This document shows positions 24,974 to 32,970 of a stretch of DNA of 32,970 bases, in pieces. The notes under the pieces were generated by a model. It saw only the letters and a list, made by a program, of their open reading frames with translations, was not told the DNA's origin and did not search any database. The number at the start of each line of letters is the position of its first letter. The stretch's first letter is position 1. The stretch is from Clostridiaceae bacterium. Its GTDB lineage: Bacteria; Bacillota; Clostridia; Acetivibrionales; DUMB01. Made by a program: the position numbers and the translations under genes. Where the stretch lies: the NCBI GenBank assembly GCA_012840535.1, contig DULF01000093.1, positions 1 to 32,970 on the forward strand, read 5' to 3'.

Positions 24974-25036
24974 GTCGATTCTTTCGACTTACTCAAAAGT
25001 GAGATGAAAGAGACGGCCCTTTGTCTCATCCTTGAG
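24974..25036. terminator. Imperfect hairpins between convergent genes
   Basis: The 107-base gap between the aminotransferase and thiN stops holds a 5-bp stem GTCGA/TCGAC (24974-24988) and a larger imperfect structure. In the latter, GAGAC/GTCTC flank an 8-base loop, with outer CTCAA/TTGAG pairing. No long T run follows on either strand, so a bidirectional terminator is plausible but unproven. Confidence 0.35.
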
Positions 25037-25058
25037 AAGAAAATGCCTCCCTGCTTCC

Positions 25059-25694
25059 TCACTTCCTTGACAAGATGACAAGCATCAGCCCGCTTTTTAT
25101 TGTCACTTCAGCGGTTTCATCAACAAACTCGTTGCTTATTCCCCATGTGGAACCCATTTCTATTGTAGCTTCTTGAAGCGGATAATAAAAACCTTTTAAA
25201 GTAACTCCTTCCGCTTTTTCAGAGATGGGAATGAGTGAAACATTGTACCCTTCCCTTTTTTGAAGTGTAATTTTATCCTTAATTAACGTTATTTCATTGT
25301 TTTCGTTTATAATAGATGCTTTTATTCCCTTGTCCAGCAATTTTTTAAGCAAAAAAATATTTGCCAGGGAATGGTCGAGCCGGCTGCCAAAACCACCTAT
25401 AATCTTTATATATGTGCAACCCCTGTCTGCAGCAATGTTTATCGCCAATTCACTGTCAGTCATGTCTTTTTCAACAGGAAAATGCACTATTTCTACTTCC
25501 GTGTTCTCAAACCATTTTAGAACCTCATTCCGCAGAGAATCTAAATCCCCTACAAGAATATGAGGCTTCACACCCATTTTAATCGCATGTAACGCCCCGC
25601 CATCGGCACATACGATCAACTGCACGTCATCAAAATATCTTTTATAATATTCATAATCTGTTATACTGCCATTACATATTACAATTCCTGTCAT
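25059..25694 (-). CDS. thiN: Thiamine pyrophosphokinase
   Basis: Transfers pyrophosphate from ATP to thiamine, giving thiamine diphosphate. The 211-residue length is normal. Motifs: ADGGALHAIKMGVKPHILVGDLDS (about residues 30-53), FPVEKDMTDSELAI with the acidic catalytic cluster, GGFGSRLDHSLANI, and the C-terminal beta sandwich with GSTWGISNEFV. The ATG at 25692-25694 has GGAGAGAG upstream. It follows rpe by 19 bases at the end of the conserved stp-prkC-rsgA-rpe-thiN run, the same order as in Bacillus subtilis. Confidence 0.95.
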   Translation of the reverse strand: MTGIVICNGSITDYEYYKRYFDDVQLIVCADGGALHAIKMGVKPHILVGDLDSLRNEVLKWFENTEVEIVHFPVEKDMTDSELAINIAADRGCTYIKIIGGFGSRLDHSLANIFLLKKLLDKGIKASIINENNEITLIKDKITLQKREGYNVSLIPISEKAEGVTLKGFYYPLQEATIEMGSTWGISNEFVDETAEVTIKSGLMLVILSRK

Positions 25695-25713
25695 ACTCTC
25701 TCCATGTTATGAA

Positions 25714-26373
25714 TTATCCTTGAAATGCCTTTTCCTTAAGCTGCCGGATAATCTGTTCAGTATCAGCCGCGTTGTATACAGTGGAACCTGCTACTATGAC
25801 ATTTGCCCCTGCTTCGGTTATGGCATAAATGTTGCTTAAATCTATGCCCCCGTCAACCTCAATATCTATTTTTAAGCCCCTGCCGTCAATGATCTTTTTT
25901 AATTGCCTTACCTTCTCAACCATGGAACCTATAAACTTCTGTCCTCCAAACCCGGGATTGACAGTCATTATAAGAATCATATCAACATCTTCCATGACCC
26001 ATTCCAGGCTTGAGAGCGGAGTGGATGGATTTAAAGCAACAGCGGTTTTCTTCCCGCTTTTTTTAATCCTGTTCAATGTGCGGTTAAGATGGTAATCGCT
26101 TTCCACATGGACAGATATAATATCAGCTCCTGCGTCAATAAAACTGTCAACATATTTATCGGGATTCTCTATCATAAGATGGACGTCAAAAACGGCGTCC
26201 GTTACTTTCCTTAACGATTTCACTACCGGAGGCCCTATAGTTATATTCGGTACAAAGTGGCCATCCATCACGTCAATATGTATCATGTCAGCTCCTGCAA
26301 CTACAACCTTCTTTACTTCTTCCCCCAGTTTTGAAAAATCTGAAGCCAGTATTGATGGTGCGATTCTAATCAT
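25714..26373 (-). CDS. rpe: Ribulose-phosphate 3-epimerase
   Basis: Interconverts ribulose 5-phosphate and xylulose 5-phosphate in the pentose phosphate pathway. A 219-residue TIM barrel with MIRIAPSILASDF at the start, MIHIDVMDGHFVPN (metal His and Asp), FDVHLMIENPD, MTVNPGFGGQKFI (phosphate loop) and IEVDGGID (catalytic Asp). The start is the ATG at 26371-26373, matching the family start and length. GGGAGG is about 13 bases upstream, and an in-frame ATG at 26397 directly follows the rsgA stop. Part of the rsgA-rpe-thiN run. Confidence 0.96.
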   Translation of the reverse strand: MIRIAPSILASDFSKLGEEVKKVVVAGADMIHIDVMDGHFVPNITIGPPVVKSLRKVTDAVFDVHLMIENPDKYVDSFIDAGADIISVHVESDYHLNRTLNRIKKSGKKTAVALNPSTPLSSLEWVMEDVDMILIMTVNPGFGGQKFIGSMVEKVRQLKKIIDGRGLKIDIEVDGGIDLSNIYAITEAGANVIVAGSTVYNAADTEQIIRQLKEKAFQG

Positions 26374-26398
26374 TCCTGTCAACGACCTCCCCGTCATA

Positions 26399-27277
26399 TC
26401 AATATTTTTTTTTCTGCTTTAAATAATTATAAAGCTGAATATACCTGCTGTACCTGCCGGTATTAATATGACCTTTGCTTAAGGCCTCTTTAACGCCGCA
26501 GTCCGGTTCGCTTATATGGCTGCAATGAGTAAATCTGCACAAATTAATATAGTCCCTGAACTCCGGATAGCAATACTGTAGTTCCTCCGCTTGCATTTCC
26601 AGTTCATCAAAGTTACTGAACCCAGGCGTATCTACAATATAGCCTCCCTCTTGCAGCTTAATCAGTTCTGCATGCCTTGTGGTATGCTTTCCCCTATCAA
26701 TTTTGGCACTCAACTCACCTGTTTTCATCATTCCTGCATTCATAATGCCGTTTATAATTGTTGATTTCCCCACGCCTGATTGACCTGCCAGTACGGAAAT
26801 CTTTCCCTGAAGAACCTCTCTTAAACTGTCCAATCCTATTCCTTTTTTAAGGCTTGTAGCTATAACTTTATATTTGGCTGATGCATATATATCCATGATA
26901 TTTTTATGCTCGTTATCAACATCCAGGTCTATTTTATTTATGCAAACAACTGCAGCAAGTTCCTTGCGCTCTGCAGTGATAAGAAGCTTATCAAGAAGCA
27001 TAAAATCAGCACTTGGCGATTTTACTGAAATTACTATTATAACCTGGTCAACATTTGCGACTGAAGGCCGTATAAGCTGCGAAAACCTGGGCATAATCCT
27101 GTCAATATTTCCAACTTTTTTATCTTTATCAATAATCGTAAAACCAACTTTGTCACCGGGAAGAGGAATAATACCGTCTTTGCGGAAAATTCCCCTTGCC
27201 TTGCACTCAAAAACCCCCTCATCGGATTCTACGTAGTAAAACCCGCCAATACCTTTTGTAATAATGCCTGACGGCAA
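26399..27277 (-). CDS. rsgA: RsgA, circularly permuted ribosome-assembly GTPase
   Basis: GTPase that checks maturation of the 30S subunit. The 292-residue protein has an N-terminal OB fold (about 1-65), then GTPase motifs in permuted order: G4 INKIDLD, G1 GQSGVGKST, G3 DTPGFS. The C-terminal zinc knuckle CRFTHCSHISEPDC supplies Cys-Cys-His-Cys ligands. The start codon is TTG at 27275-27277 (MPSGIITKGIGG), eight bases after AGGAGG; no ATG fits. It lies between prkC and rpe, as in other Firmicutes. Confidence 0.96.
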   Translation of the reverse strand: MPSGIITKGIGGFYYVESDEGVFECKARGIFRKDGIIPLPGDKVGFTIIDKDKKVGNIDRIMPRFSQLIRPSVANVDQVIIVISVKSPSADFMLLDKLLITAERKELAAVVCINKIDLDVDNEHKNIMDIYASAKYKVIATSLKKGIGLDSLREVLQGKISVLAGQSGVGKSTIINGIMNAGMMKTGELSAKIDRGKHTTRHAELIKLQEGGYIVDTPGFSNFDELEMQAEELQYCYPEFRDYINLCRFTHCSHISEPDCGVKEALSKGHINTGRYSRYIQLYNYLKQKKKY

Positions 27278-27351
27278 AATTTCAACCTCCTGTATAATAA
27301 ATGCATTGCTTTAATCATTCAATTATTAGCATAGATAAACCGCTACTGATA

Positions 27352-29352
27352 TTATTCAACGAAAAACTTCGTATAGAATTCACCGTCAAGCTCCATATAC
27401 ACCTCTGTCTTGCCGCCTTCGGGCACAGGTATGGTAAGTCTTAACGGGAACTCAGACTTTTTAACAGTCCTGTGGAATACAACCCTCTTTTCGTTATTGT
27501 CTGAAAGCGTAGCCAATGCATACACTTTAATTTCATCTCCATATTGCTCAGGATAGAGCAATGGTATAGGAGAACTAATGACTGTTTTCCTCTTTAGTGT
27601 GACCTCACCGGTATTATCGTTGTTGTTGCCCGGTTCATCCTGATTTTCATCCTCTCCGGTTTCTTCTTCCTGCGTGGTTTCTTCTCCAAAAACAATATCA
27701 ACAGCCGTTCCTTCCTCTACCGTTATCTTCGGAGAAGGATACTGCTCTATAACCTTCGCTACGGGACTGCTTACATTTTCCGGCTCGATTTTCCCTATTT
27801 TAAGCTTTGCGCTATCCAATAGCTGCTGGACTTCGCTGAAAGTTTTACCTATTAGGTTAGGTACTTCAACCTGTTCCAGTTTTGGACCTATACTTTTGAA
27901 TATTTTTACCAGTGTTCCAGGTTCAACCTCTTCATCCGCTCCAGGCTCAGTCCTGATAACGTGCCCGGTAGGAATTGTATCACTGTTTTCTTCTACTACT
28001 TCTGTCTCCAGACCCAAATTTTTTAAATCAGTTTCTGCGGTTCTATATTCCTTTTTCCCTAAATCCGGTATTTTTATCATGTGAGGCCCTGCACTGACCT
28101 CAAACTCAATTACATTAGCCGCTCCGGGCTTAAATTCCTTGCCCGGCGCAACGCTTTGTGAAATAATGGTACCCTTTTCCTTGGTCTCAGAGAATACAGG
28201 CTTTTCTTCCACAGTTATATTGTGTTTCTCTAAAAGTTCCCTTACTTCATCAATATTTCTCCCAACGTAGTTTTCTATTGTGAAGTTTTCAGTTGGTGGC
28301 GGAAATATGAGAGGCATAATAATCCTGTATCCAATATAAACAAAAATTAATATGATTATTACGGAAGTGGCAACAGCCAGCCATGTTGTCAGGTTATCAT
28401 TTCTCTTTCTGCTTTTATTAGTTTTATTTTTAATTTCTGATTCCTCCTCTTTTGGGACTATATTTCTATTGCCAATATCACGTATTCTCACCGTAGGGCT
28501 GTTATCGTCATTAGAAAATACTACAAAATCGCCATCTGGTTCCTTAAATACTCTATGCAAATCAGCAAGCATCTCTGTGGCTGTCTGATACCTGCTGCTC
28601 TGTTCCTTCTTCATAGCCTTCATTATTATGTCATTAACGCTTCTCGGTATATTGGGGTCTATTGTGGATGGCTCTATCGGAACACTCTGGATATGCTTTA
28701 AAGCTATGGCAACAGGTGTCTCTCCATCAAAAGGTGTACTGCCTGTAACCATTTCATATAACACGATGCCAAGTGAATAAAGGTCTGATTTTTCGTCCAC
28801 AAAACCGCCCCTGGCCTGCTCAGGCGAAAAATAATGCACAGAACCGATAGTGCTTCCAACCATTGTTATAGTCGAAGAAGTCACTGCCTTTGCTATGCCG
28901 AAATCAGTGACTTTTGCTATTCCGTCAGCAGTCAATATGATATTATGGGGTTTGATATCCCTGTGCACTATATGATTACGATGTGCCTGTTCTATTGCAG
29001 AACATATCTGGATTGCTATATTCGTTGCCTCTCTCCACGAAATCCTGCCCTTCTTTTTTATGTATTCCTTAAGGGTAATTCCGTCAATATATTCCATGAC
29101 TATATAGTGGATGCCTTCTTCCTCACCGACGTCATATATGGAAACAATATTAGGATGGGACAAACTTGCCGCAGCCTGTGCCTCAATTCTGAATCTGTTA
29201 ATAAATTCCTCGTCATTATTAAATTCCGGCCTCAGGATTTTTACTGCCACAAATCTGTTAAGTAACCTGCATTTTGCTTTATATACAACAGCCATTCCTC
29301 CGCCGCCGATTTTTTCTATAAGCTCGTACCTACCTCCAAGTATATGTTTCAT
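27352..29352 (-). CDS. prkC: PrkC/Stk1-type membrane Ser/Thr kinase with PASTA domains
   Basis: Sensor kinase that responds to peptidoglycan fragments and controls growth, cell-wall functions and spore germination in relatives. The 666-residue product has a cytoplasmic kinase domain (about 1-270): glycine loop GGGGMAVVY, Lys38, catalytic HRDIKPHN (Asp132), DFG (Asp150) and activation segment TSSTITMVGSTIGSVHYFSPE. A charged juxtamembrane stretch, one membrane segment (about 324-345) and three PASTA repeats (about 355-562) follow. An acidic Asn/Glu-rich linker and an extra beta-type domain of about 80 residues end the protein. The ATG at 29350-29352 has GAGGTG upstream. Its phosphatase partner stp is the preceding gene. 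Confidence 0.96.
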   Translation of the reverse strand: MKHILGGRYELIEKIGGGGMAVVYKAKCRLLNRFVAVKILRPEFNNDEEFINRFRIEAQAAASLSHPNIVSIYDVGEEEGIHYIVMEYIDGITLKEYIKKKGRISWREATNIAIQICSAIEQAHRNHIVHRDIKPHNIILTADGIAKVTDFGIAKAVTSSTITMVGSTIGSVHYFSPEQARGGFVDEKSDLYSLGIVLYEMVTGSTPFDGETPVAIALKHIQSVPIEPSTIDPNIPRSVNDIIMKAMKKEQSSRYQTATEMLADLHRVFKEPDGDFVVFSNDDNSPTVRIRDIGNRNIVPKEEESEIKNKTNKSRKRNDNLTTWLAVATSVIIILIFVYIGYRIIMPLIFPPPTENFTIENYVGRNIDEVRELLEKHNITVEEKPVFSETKEKGTIISQSVAPGKEFKPGAANVIEFEVSAGPHMIKIPDLGKKEYRTAETDLKNLGLETEVVEENSDTIPTGHVIRTEPGADEEVEPGTLVKIFKSIGPKLEQVEVPNLIGKTFSEVQQLLDSAKLKIGKIEPENVSSPVAKVIEQYPSPKITVEEGTAVDIVFGEETTQEEETGEDENQDEPGNNNDNTGEVTLKRKTVISSPIPLLYPEQYGDEIKVYALATLSDNNEKRVVFHRTVKKSEFPLRLTIPVPEGGKTEVYMELDGEFYTKFFVE

Positions 29353-29421
29353 CACAACACCTCAATTCATCATTGCATTCATGACGGTTTGAGAATAATT
29401 TAACAACTCATGCAAAAAAAA

Positions 29422-30171
29422 TCAATTTTTTGAAGACTTCATATCAATAATAATAACAGTGATATTATCCTCACCGCCATACCTGTTGGCTCTGCCAATA
29501 AGTTCCAAACATGCAGCATCAGGATCCTCGCTTTCAAGAACAACGTCCTGTATCTCATCCTCACTGACCATATTGGTCAAGCCATCGGTACACAATATAA
29601 AAACATCATCATTCAGCATTTCGCATGAGTATGTATCAATTTCAACTTCCCCAGCGCAACCGAGCGCCCTTGTTATTATGTTCCTGCTTGGATGGTTTTC
29701 AGCCTCTTCTCTTGTTAGAGAACCCATCCTTATTAGCTCTTCAATAAATGAGTGGTCCGTTGTAATCTGCCTGATTTGTCCGTCCCTTATAACGTATACG
29801 CGGCTATCTCCTACATGTGCAATAAAAAATTTATTATTCAAAGCAACAGCTACGATAACTGTAGTTCCCATTCCAAAGTTTTTCCCCTGAATTCTGGACA
29901 TGGTATATATATCTTTGTTAGCCTTTGCAAGTATCTGGCTGATCGAACTTAAAACATTTTCTTCATCAGCAAGTTTTTCAGCGTATTGCTTAATCTGGCT
30001 GCTTACAATATCTACTGCCATCTTGCTTGCTACTTCGCCGGAATTATGACCTCCCATTCCGTCAGCAATAATAAACGTAGGAGGGACGCCAGGATAGTCG
30101 TAAATAATATTAAAGCTATCCTCGTTTAACTCTCTTACCACTCCCTTGTCAGTTCTGGCCGCAAACCTCAT
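29422..30171 (-). CDS. stp: PP2C-type Ser/Thr phosphatase, PrkC partner
   Basis: Metal-dependent phosphatase that reverses PrkC phosphorylation. The 249-residue length is normal. PPM motifs in order: RELNEDSF, IADGMGGHNSGE, FIAHVGDSRVYV, ITTDHSF, LCTDGLTNM and GGEDNITVI, including the Asp residues that hold the two metal ions. I start at the ATG at 30169-30171 (MRFAARTDKGVVRE), with AGGTGATG upstream; the ATG at 30189 adds six residues without a ribosome site. Located between rlmN and prkC, the conserved order. Confidence 0.96.
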   Translation of the reverse strand: MRFAARTDKGVVRELNEDSFNIIYDYPGVPPTFIIADGMGGHNSGEVASKMAVDIVSSQIKQYAEKLADEENVLSSISQILAKANKDIYTMSRIQGKNFGMGTTVIVAVALNNKFFIAHVGDSRVYVIRDGQIRQITTDHSFIEELIRMGSLTREEAENHPSRNIITRALGCAGEVEIDTYSCEMLNDDVFILCTDGLTNMVSEDEIQDVVLESEDPDAACLELIGRANRYGGEDNITVIIIDMKSSKN

Positions 30172-30198
30172 ATAACCATCACCTAGCATTTTATAGAA

Positions 30199-31236
30199 TT
30201 ATTGATTCTCGATGACCTTTCTTCTCAGCTGGCCACATGCTGCATTAATATCGCTGCCCAACTCGCGCCTTATTGTCGTTTCTATGCCATGTTCTTCGAG
30301 AACTTTCTTAAATCTCTCTATACTTTGCCTGTCACTTTGCCTGAAATCAGTTCCCTCCACTGTATTAACCGGTATCAGGTTAACATGACAGAGAAGCCCC
30401 TTTATCCTATGCGCCAGTTTACGCGCATCGTTTTTTGAATCATTAACTCCGGCAATAACAGCATATTCAAATGTAATCCTTCTCTTTGTAACCTCTGTAT
30501 ATATCTTACATGCTTCAATCAATTTGTCAATAGAATACCTTTTATTTACAGGCATCAGCTGCTCTCTGGTCTCGTCGTCAGGTGCATGTAACGATATTGA
30601 AAGGGTAACCGGCAGATTCTCCTCCGAAAGGCGCAATATGCCCGGAACAAGGCCGCATGTCGAAACAGATATATGCCTGTAACCAACATTCAATCCGTCC
30701 TTGTTGTTAACAATTTTTAAAAACTTTATAACATTATCGTAATTATCAAGCGGTTCTCCAATCCCCATGATAACAATATTTCCTATTCTGATGCCCTGGT
30801 CTTTCTGCATGGCGAGGATTTGCCCGACTATCTCCCCGCTTGACAGGTTTCTTATAAATCCTGCGCCGGTTGATGCACAGAACTTGCAACCCATTTTGCA
30901 GCCAACCTGGGAAGATATGCATGCCGAATAACCATGCTTGTATTTCATTAACACGCTTTCAATAATGTTCCCGTCAATAAGCTTGAACAAATACTTTACC
31001 GTGCCGTCAATACGTGAAACAAGCTTATCCTGAATTTCCAGCCTCCCGATATAGAACTTGTCCTTAAGCTTTTGCCTTAAATCCATGGGAATATTTGTCA
31101 TTTCGTCAAAGCTTCCGATGCCCTTATGTATCCATTGAAACACCTGCTTTGCCCGATATTTTTCTACGCCATAATCTTCGAGGTGTTTGCTGATTTCTTC
31201 AATTGTCATGTCAAGAAGGTTTATTTTCTGTTCCAT
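30199..31236 (-). CDS. rlmN: RlmN, 23S rRNA A2503 / tRNA A37 methyltransferase
   Basis: Radical SAM enzyme that adds a C2-methyl to A2503 of 23S rRNA and A37 of some tRNAs. The 345-residue protein has the cluster motif CKMGCKFC (Cys113, Cys117, Cys120), the conserved CISSQVGC just before it (Cys106), GMGEPLxNYD-type [20 protein letters not shown], and the methyl-carrying cysteine near the C-terminus (Cys334 in NAACGQLR). The ATG at 31234-31236 has AAGGAG six bases upstream. It begins two bases after the rsmB stop. Confidence 0.97.
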   Translation of the reverse strand: MEQKINLLDMTIEEISKHLEDYGVEKYRAKQVFQWIHKGIGSFDEMTNIPMDLRQKLKDKFYIGRLEIQDKLVSRIDGTVKYLFKLIDGNIIESVLMKYKHGYSACISSQVGCKMGCKFCASTGAGFIRNLSSGEIVGQILAMQKDQGIRIGNIVIMGIGEPLDNYDNVIKFLKIVNNKDGLNVGYRHISVSTCGLVPGILRLSEENLPVTLSISLHAPDDETREQLMPVNKRYSIDKLIEACKIYTEVTKRRITFEYAVIAGVNDSKNDARKLAHRIKGLLCHVNLIPVNTVEGTDFRQSDRQSIERFKKVLEEHGIETTIRRELGSDINAACGQLRRKVIENQ

Positions 31237-31238
31237 CT

Positions 31239-32639
31239 TTACTCCTTCTTTATAAATTTCGCAATAAAGAAACCATCAACTTTATCCACGTTGGGAAACA
31301 ACTGAATATACCCTTTGACTGCATCAGCCTTTCGCAAGCTTTGAGGCAAATACCTGGCAACATCAGCAAGGCTGAAGGAACTGTCGGAACTTACAAAATC
31401 CTTTATGACTTCCTCGTTCTCTTCAGGATTTATTGTGCACGTGCTGTAAACAAGGGCACCACCAGGCTTGACGTAGGTTGAAGCCGCACGAAGAATCTTC
31501 TTTTGAAGCCTTACAATTCCGGTTATATCAGCTTCAGTCCTTTCCCACTTAATATCCGGTTTGCGCCTGATTATGCCCAATCCGGTGCAAGGAGCGTCAA
31601 CAAGCACCTTGTCAGCCTTTTCCCTATACCTTTCATCCGGTATCGCAGCATCAAACAACTCTGTTTTTACAATATCCAGTCCCAAACGATTAGCAGCGTC
31701 ATTTATCAGCTTTATCTTATGTTCATGTATATCCCGGGCTATAACACATCCTTCGTTTTTCATCAATTCAGCTATATGGGTAGCTTTTCCGCCAGGTGCG
31801 CTGCAAACATCCATTACAAGTTCCCCTGGCTTTGGATCAAGGATTCGCGAAACAAGCATTGAACTTTCGTCCTGCACCTGAAAATATCCTTTTTTGAAAG
31901 TTTCCATGTCTATAAGGGAATGAGGATTTTTAATAATCAATGCCTGCTCCACATATCTTCCGTTTTCCACTTCATATCCTGATGCCTTCAGATTCTCTGC
32001 CAGTTCATCCCTTGTTGTTTTTAATGTGTTGACTCTGACTGTAATTTCCGGCGCTTCATTATTGCTTTCAAGCAGTTCCTCGGTAAAATCAATTCCAAAC
32101 AAATCCACCCATTTTTTCACCATCCACTCAGGGTGGGAATGCTTTATTGATAAAAACCGTAATACATCCCTGTTTTTATCCGGATATTCTATTTTATCTT
32201 TATTCCTTGCAATATTTCTGAGTATAGCATTAACATACCCGCTTGAAGCGGTATGCCCATATTTTTTAGCCAGTTTAACGCTCTCATTGCACGCCGCTGT
32301 CTCAGGTACCCTGTCAACAAATAAAGTCTGGTACACTCCCATCCTCAGTATATTCATTATCCATGGCGATATTCTGGACAGCTTAACGCTCGAAAATTTC
32401 TCAATAACCCAGTCTATTGTAAGCTTCCACCTTATAGTGCCGTATACCAGTTCCGTAGCAAAAGCCTTATCAATTTCTTTGAGCTTACTTGCTGCAAAAT
32501 GCCTGTTGATTGAAATATTTGAATATGCTCCCTTTTCATTAATATCATACAGAATTTTCAGCGCTGTTTCCCTTGCGGCGTCAATTCCCTTAACATCGTT
32601 TTTGTTTGTTAGCTTGCTCATCCATCCCTGCTCTTTCAT
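31239..32639 (-). CDS. rsmB: RsmB, 16S rRNA m5C967 methyltransferase
   Basis: SAM-dependent cytosine-5 methyltransferase of 16S rRNA. The 466-residue protein has an N-terminal NusB-like RNA-binding domain (about 20-150, with [13 protein letters not shown]) and a Fmu/Nop2 catalytic domain. The latter shows [19 protein letters not shown] (SAM loop), [17 protein letters not shown] (motif IV cysteine) and [13 protein letters not shown] (motif VI catalytic cysteine). The ATG at 32637-32639 overlaps the TAA of the upstream gene as TAATG, so translation is probably coupled; its own ribosome site is weak. A Met at 32621 is a possible alternative start. Confidence 0.95.
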   Translation of the reverse strand: MKEQGWMSKLTNKNDVKGIDAARETALKILYDINEKGAYSNISINRHFAASKLKEIDKAFATELVYGTIRWKLTIDWVIEKFSSVKLSRISPWIMNILRMGVYQTLFVDRVPETAACNESVKLAKKYGHTASSGYVNAILRNIARNKDKIEYPDKNRDVLRFLSIKHSHPEWMVKKWVDLFGIDFTEELLESNNEAPEITVRVNTLKTTRDELAENLKASGYEVENGRYVEQALIIKNPHSLIDMETFKKGYFQVQDESSMLVSRILDPKPGELVMDVCSAPGGKATHIAELMKNEGCVIARDIHEHKIKLINDAANRLGLDIVKTELFDAAIPDERYREKADKVLVDAPCTGLGIIRRKPDIKWERTEADITGIVRLQKKILRAASTYVKPGGALVYSTCTINPEENEEVIKDFVSSDSSFSLADVARYLPQSLRKADAVKGYIQLFPNVDKVDGFFIAKFIKKE

Positions 32640-32970
32640 TAATCATTTCTTCTTCTGGTAAGCAATACAAGCCTGAGGAGGCTGGCTATTGCTACCGCCG
32701 CCGAAGCGACATAAGTCATTGCCGCGGCCCGTAAAACTTTCTTTGCAGGAGCAATCTCGTCTGCAGCAAGTATTCCGGCGGTTTCAAGAGTCCTGATGGC
32801 CCGGCTGCTTGCGTTAAATTCAACAGGCAGCGTCACGAGATAAAAGGCCACTGCTGCTGTAAACAGGATTATTCCTATATAAATTAATTCTCTTATTTCA
32901 AATATCAAACCAAATATCGCCATATAAGGTCCAAGAGAAGAACCTATTCCCGCAATGGGAACAAGGCTGC
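32639..32970 (-). CDS. YugP-type membrane zinc metallopeptidase, C-terminal part, cut by window edge
   Basis: The frame stays open to the right edge, so only about the last 110 residues are present, and the HEXXH zinc site expected upstream is outside the window. The fragment reads LVPIAGIGSSLGPYMAIFG, a membrane segment (about 32830-32895), VTLPVEFNASSRA, and KVLRAAAMTYVASAAVAIAS leading to a second membrane segment and an Arg-rich tail. These are hallmarks of the neutral zinc peptidase_2 (YugP) family, common directly upstream of rsmB in Clostridia. Its stop codon overlaps the rsmB start. Confidence 0.85.
   Translation of the reverse strand, partial: SLVPIAGIGSSLGPYMAIFGLIFEIRELIYIGIILFTAAVAFYLVTLPVEFNASSRAIRTLETAGILAADEIAPAKKVLRAAAMTYVASAAVAIASLLRLVLLTRRRND

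Noticed and set aside
24952-25058. Possible spoVM-like small ORF after thiN
   Set aside because: SpoVM follows thiN in Bacillus, but the only short minus-strand frame here (22 residues, MRQRAVSFISLL...) does not resemble SpoVM and overlaps the hairpins.
32026-32661. Plus-strand ORF of 211 residues opposite rsmB
   Set aside because: A shadow of the rsmB reading frame; low-complexity Ser/Leu/Ile composition and no ribosome site.

Overview
The window looks like a chromosomal piece of an AT-rich, Gram-positive, spore-former-type Clostridia species. The evidence is the lepA-hemW-hrcA-grpE-dnaK heat-shock order with a perfect CIRCE operator, the yugP-rsmB-rlmN-stp-prkC-rsgA-rpe-thiN cluster, AGGAGG-type ribosome sites, lipoprotein-type binding proteins and YesM/YesN signalling. 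The style resembles the cellulolytic Ruminiclostridium/Acetivibrio group, but no species can be named from the sequence alone.

Layout, left to right (almost everything is on the minus strand). 1-5708: dnaK (cut by the window edge), grpE, hrcA, hemW and lepA. hrcA has its own sigma-A promoter and CIRCE site; lepA has a separate promoter and probably drives hemW. 5709-6168: a spacer with two terminator-like hairpins. 6169-8922: a tight two-gene operon of an L-fucose/L-arabinose-isomerase-like protein and an MttB-superfamily (non-pyrrolysine) methyltransferase, with a strong promoter and a LacI-type palindrome over the start site. 9376-9451: tRNA-Ala(GGC). 9558-10868: ylxP (DUF503) and a sugar-binding (type I) lipoprotein with its own promoter. 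10999-14105: a CUT1 sugar ABC operon of binding lipoprotein plus two permeases, without an ATPase. 14438-17809: an intact YesM-type sensor kinase and YesN-type AraC response regulator. 17967-19322: a second, orphan CUT1 binding lipoprotein. 19415-21226: wreckage of another YesN/YesM pair, fused by deletion and frameshifted.

21502-24951 is the only plus-strand block: an unknown small membrane protein, rqcH (alanine-tailing ribosome quality control) and a PLP aminotransferase. 25059-32970 is the conserved thiN/rpe/rsgA/prkC/stp/rlmN/rsmB cluster, ending in the C-terminal part of a YugP-type membrane zinc peptidase cut by the window edge.

The central 15 kb reads as a carbohydrate uptake and sensing island set between housekeeping blocks. 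The kinase/regulator pair most likely controls the adjacent ABC operon, and the stand-alone type I binding lipoprotein may be a ligand-sensing partner. The isomerase/methyltransferase pair has no corrinoid protein or transporter next to it, and its substrate is unknown. It is the best candidate here for undescribed chemistry.
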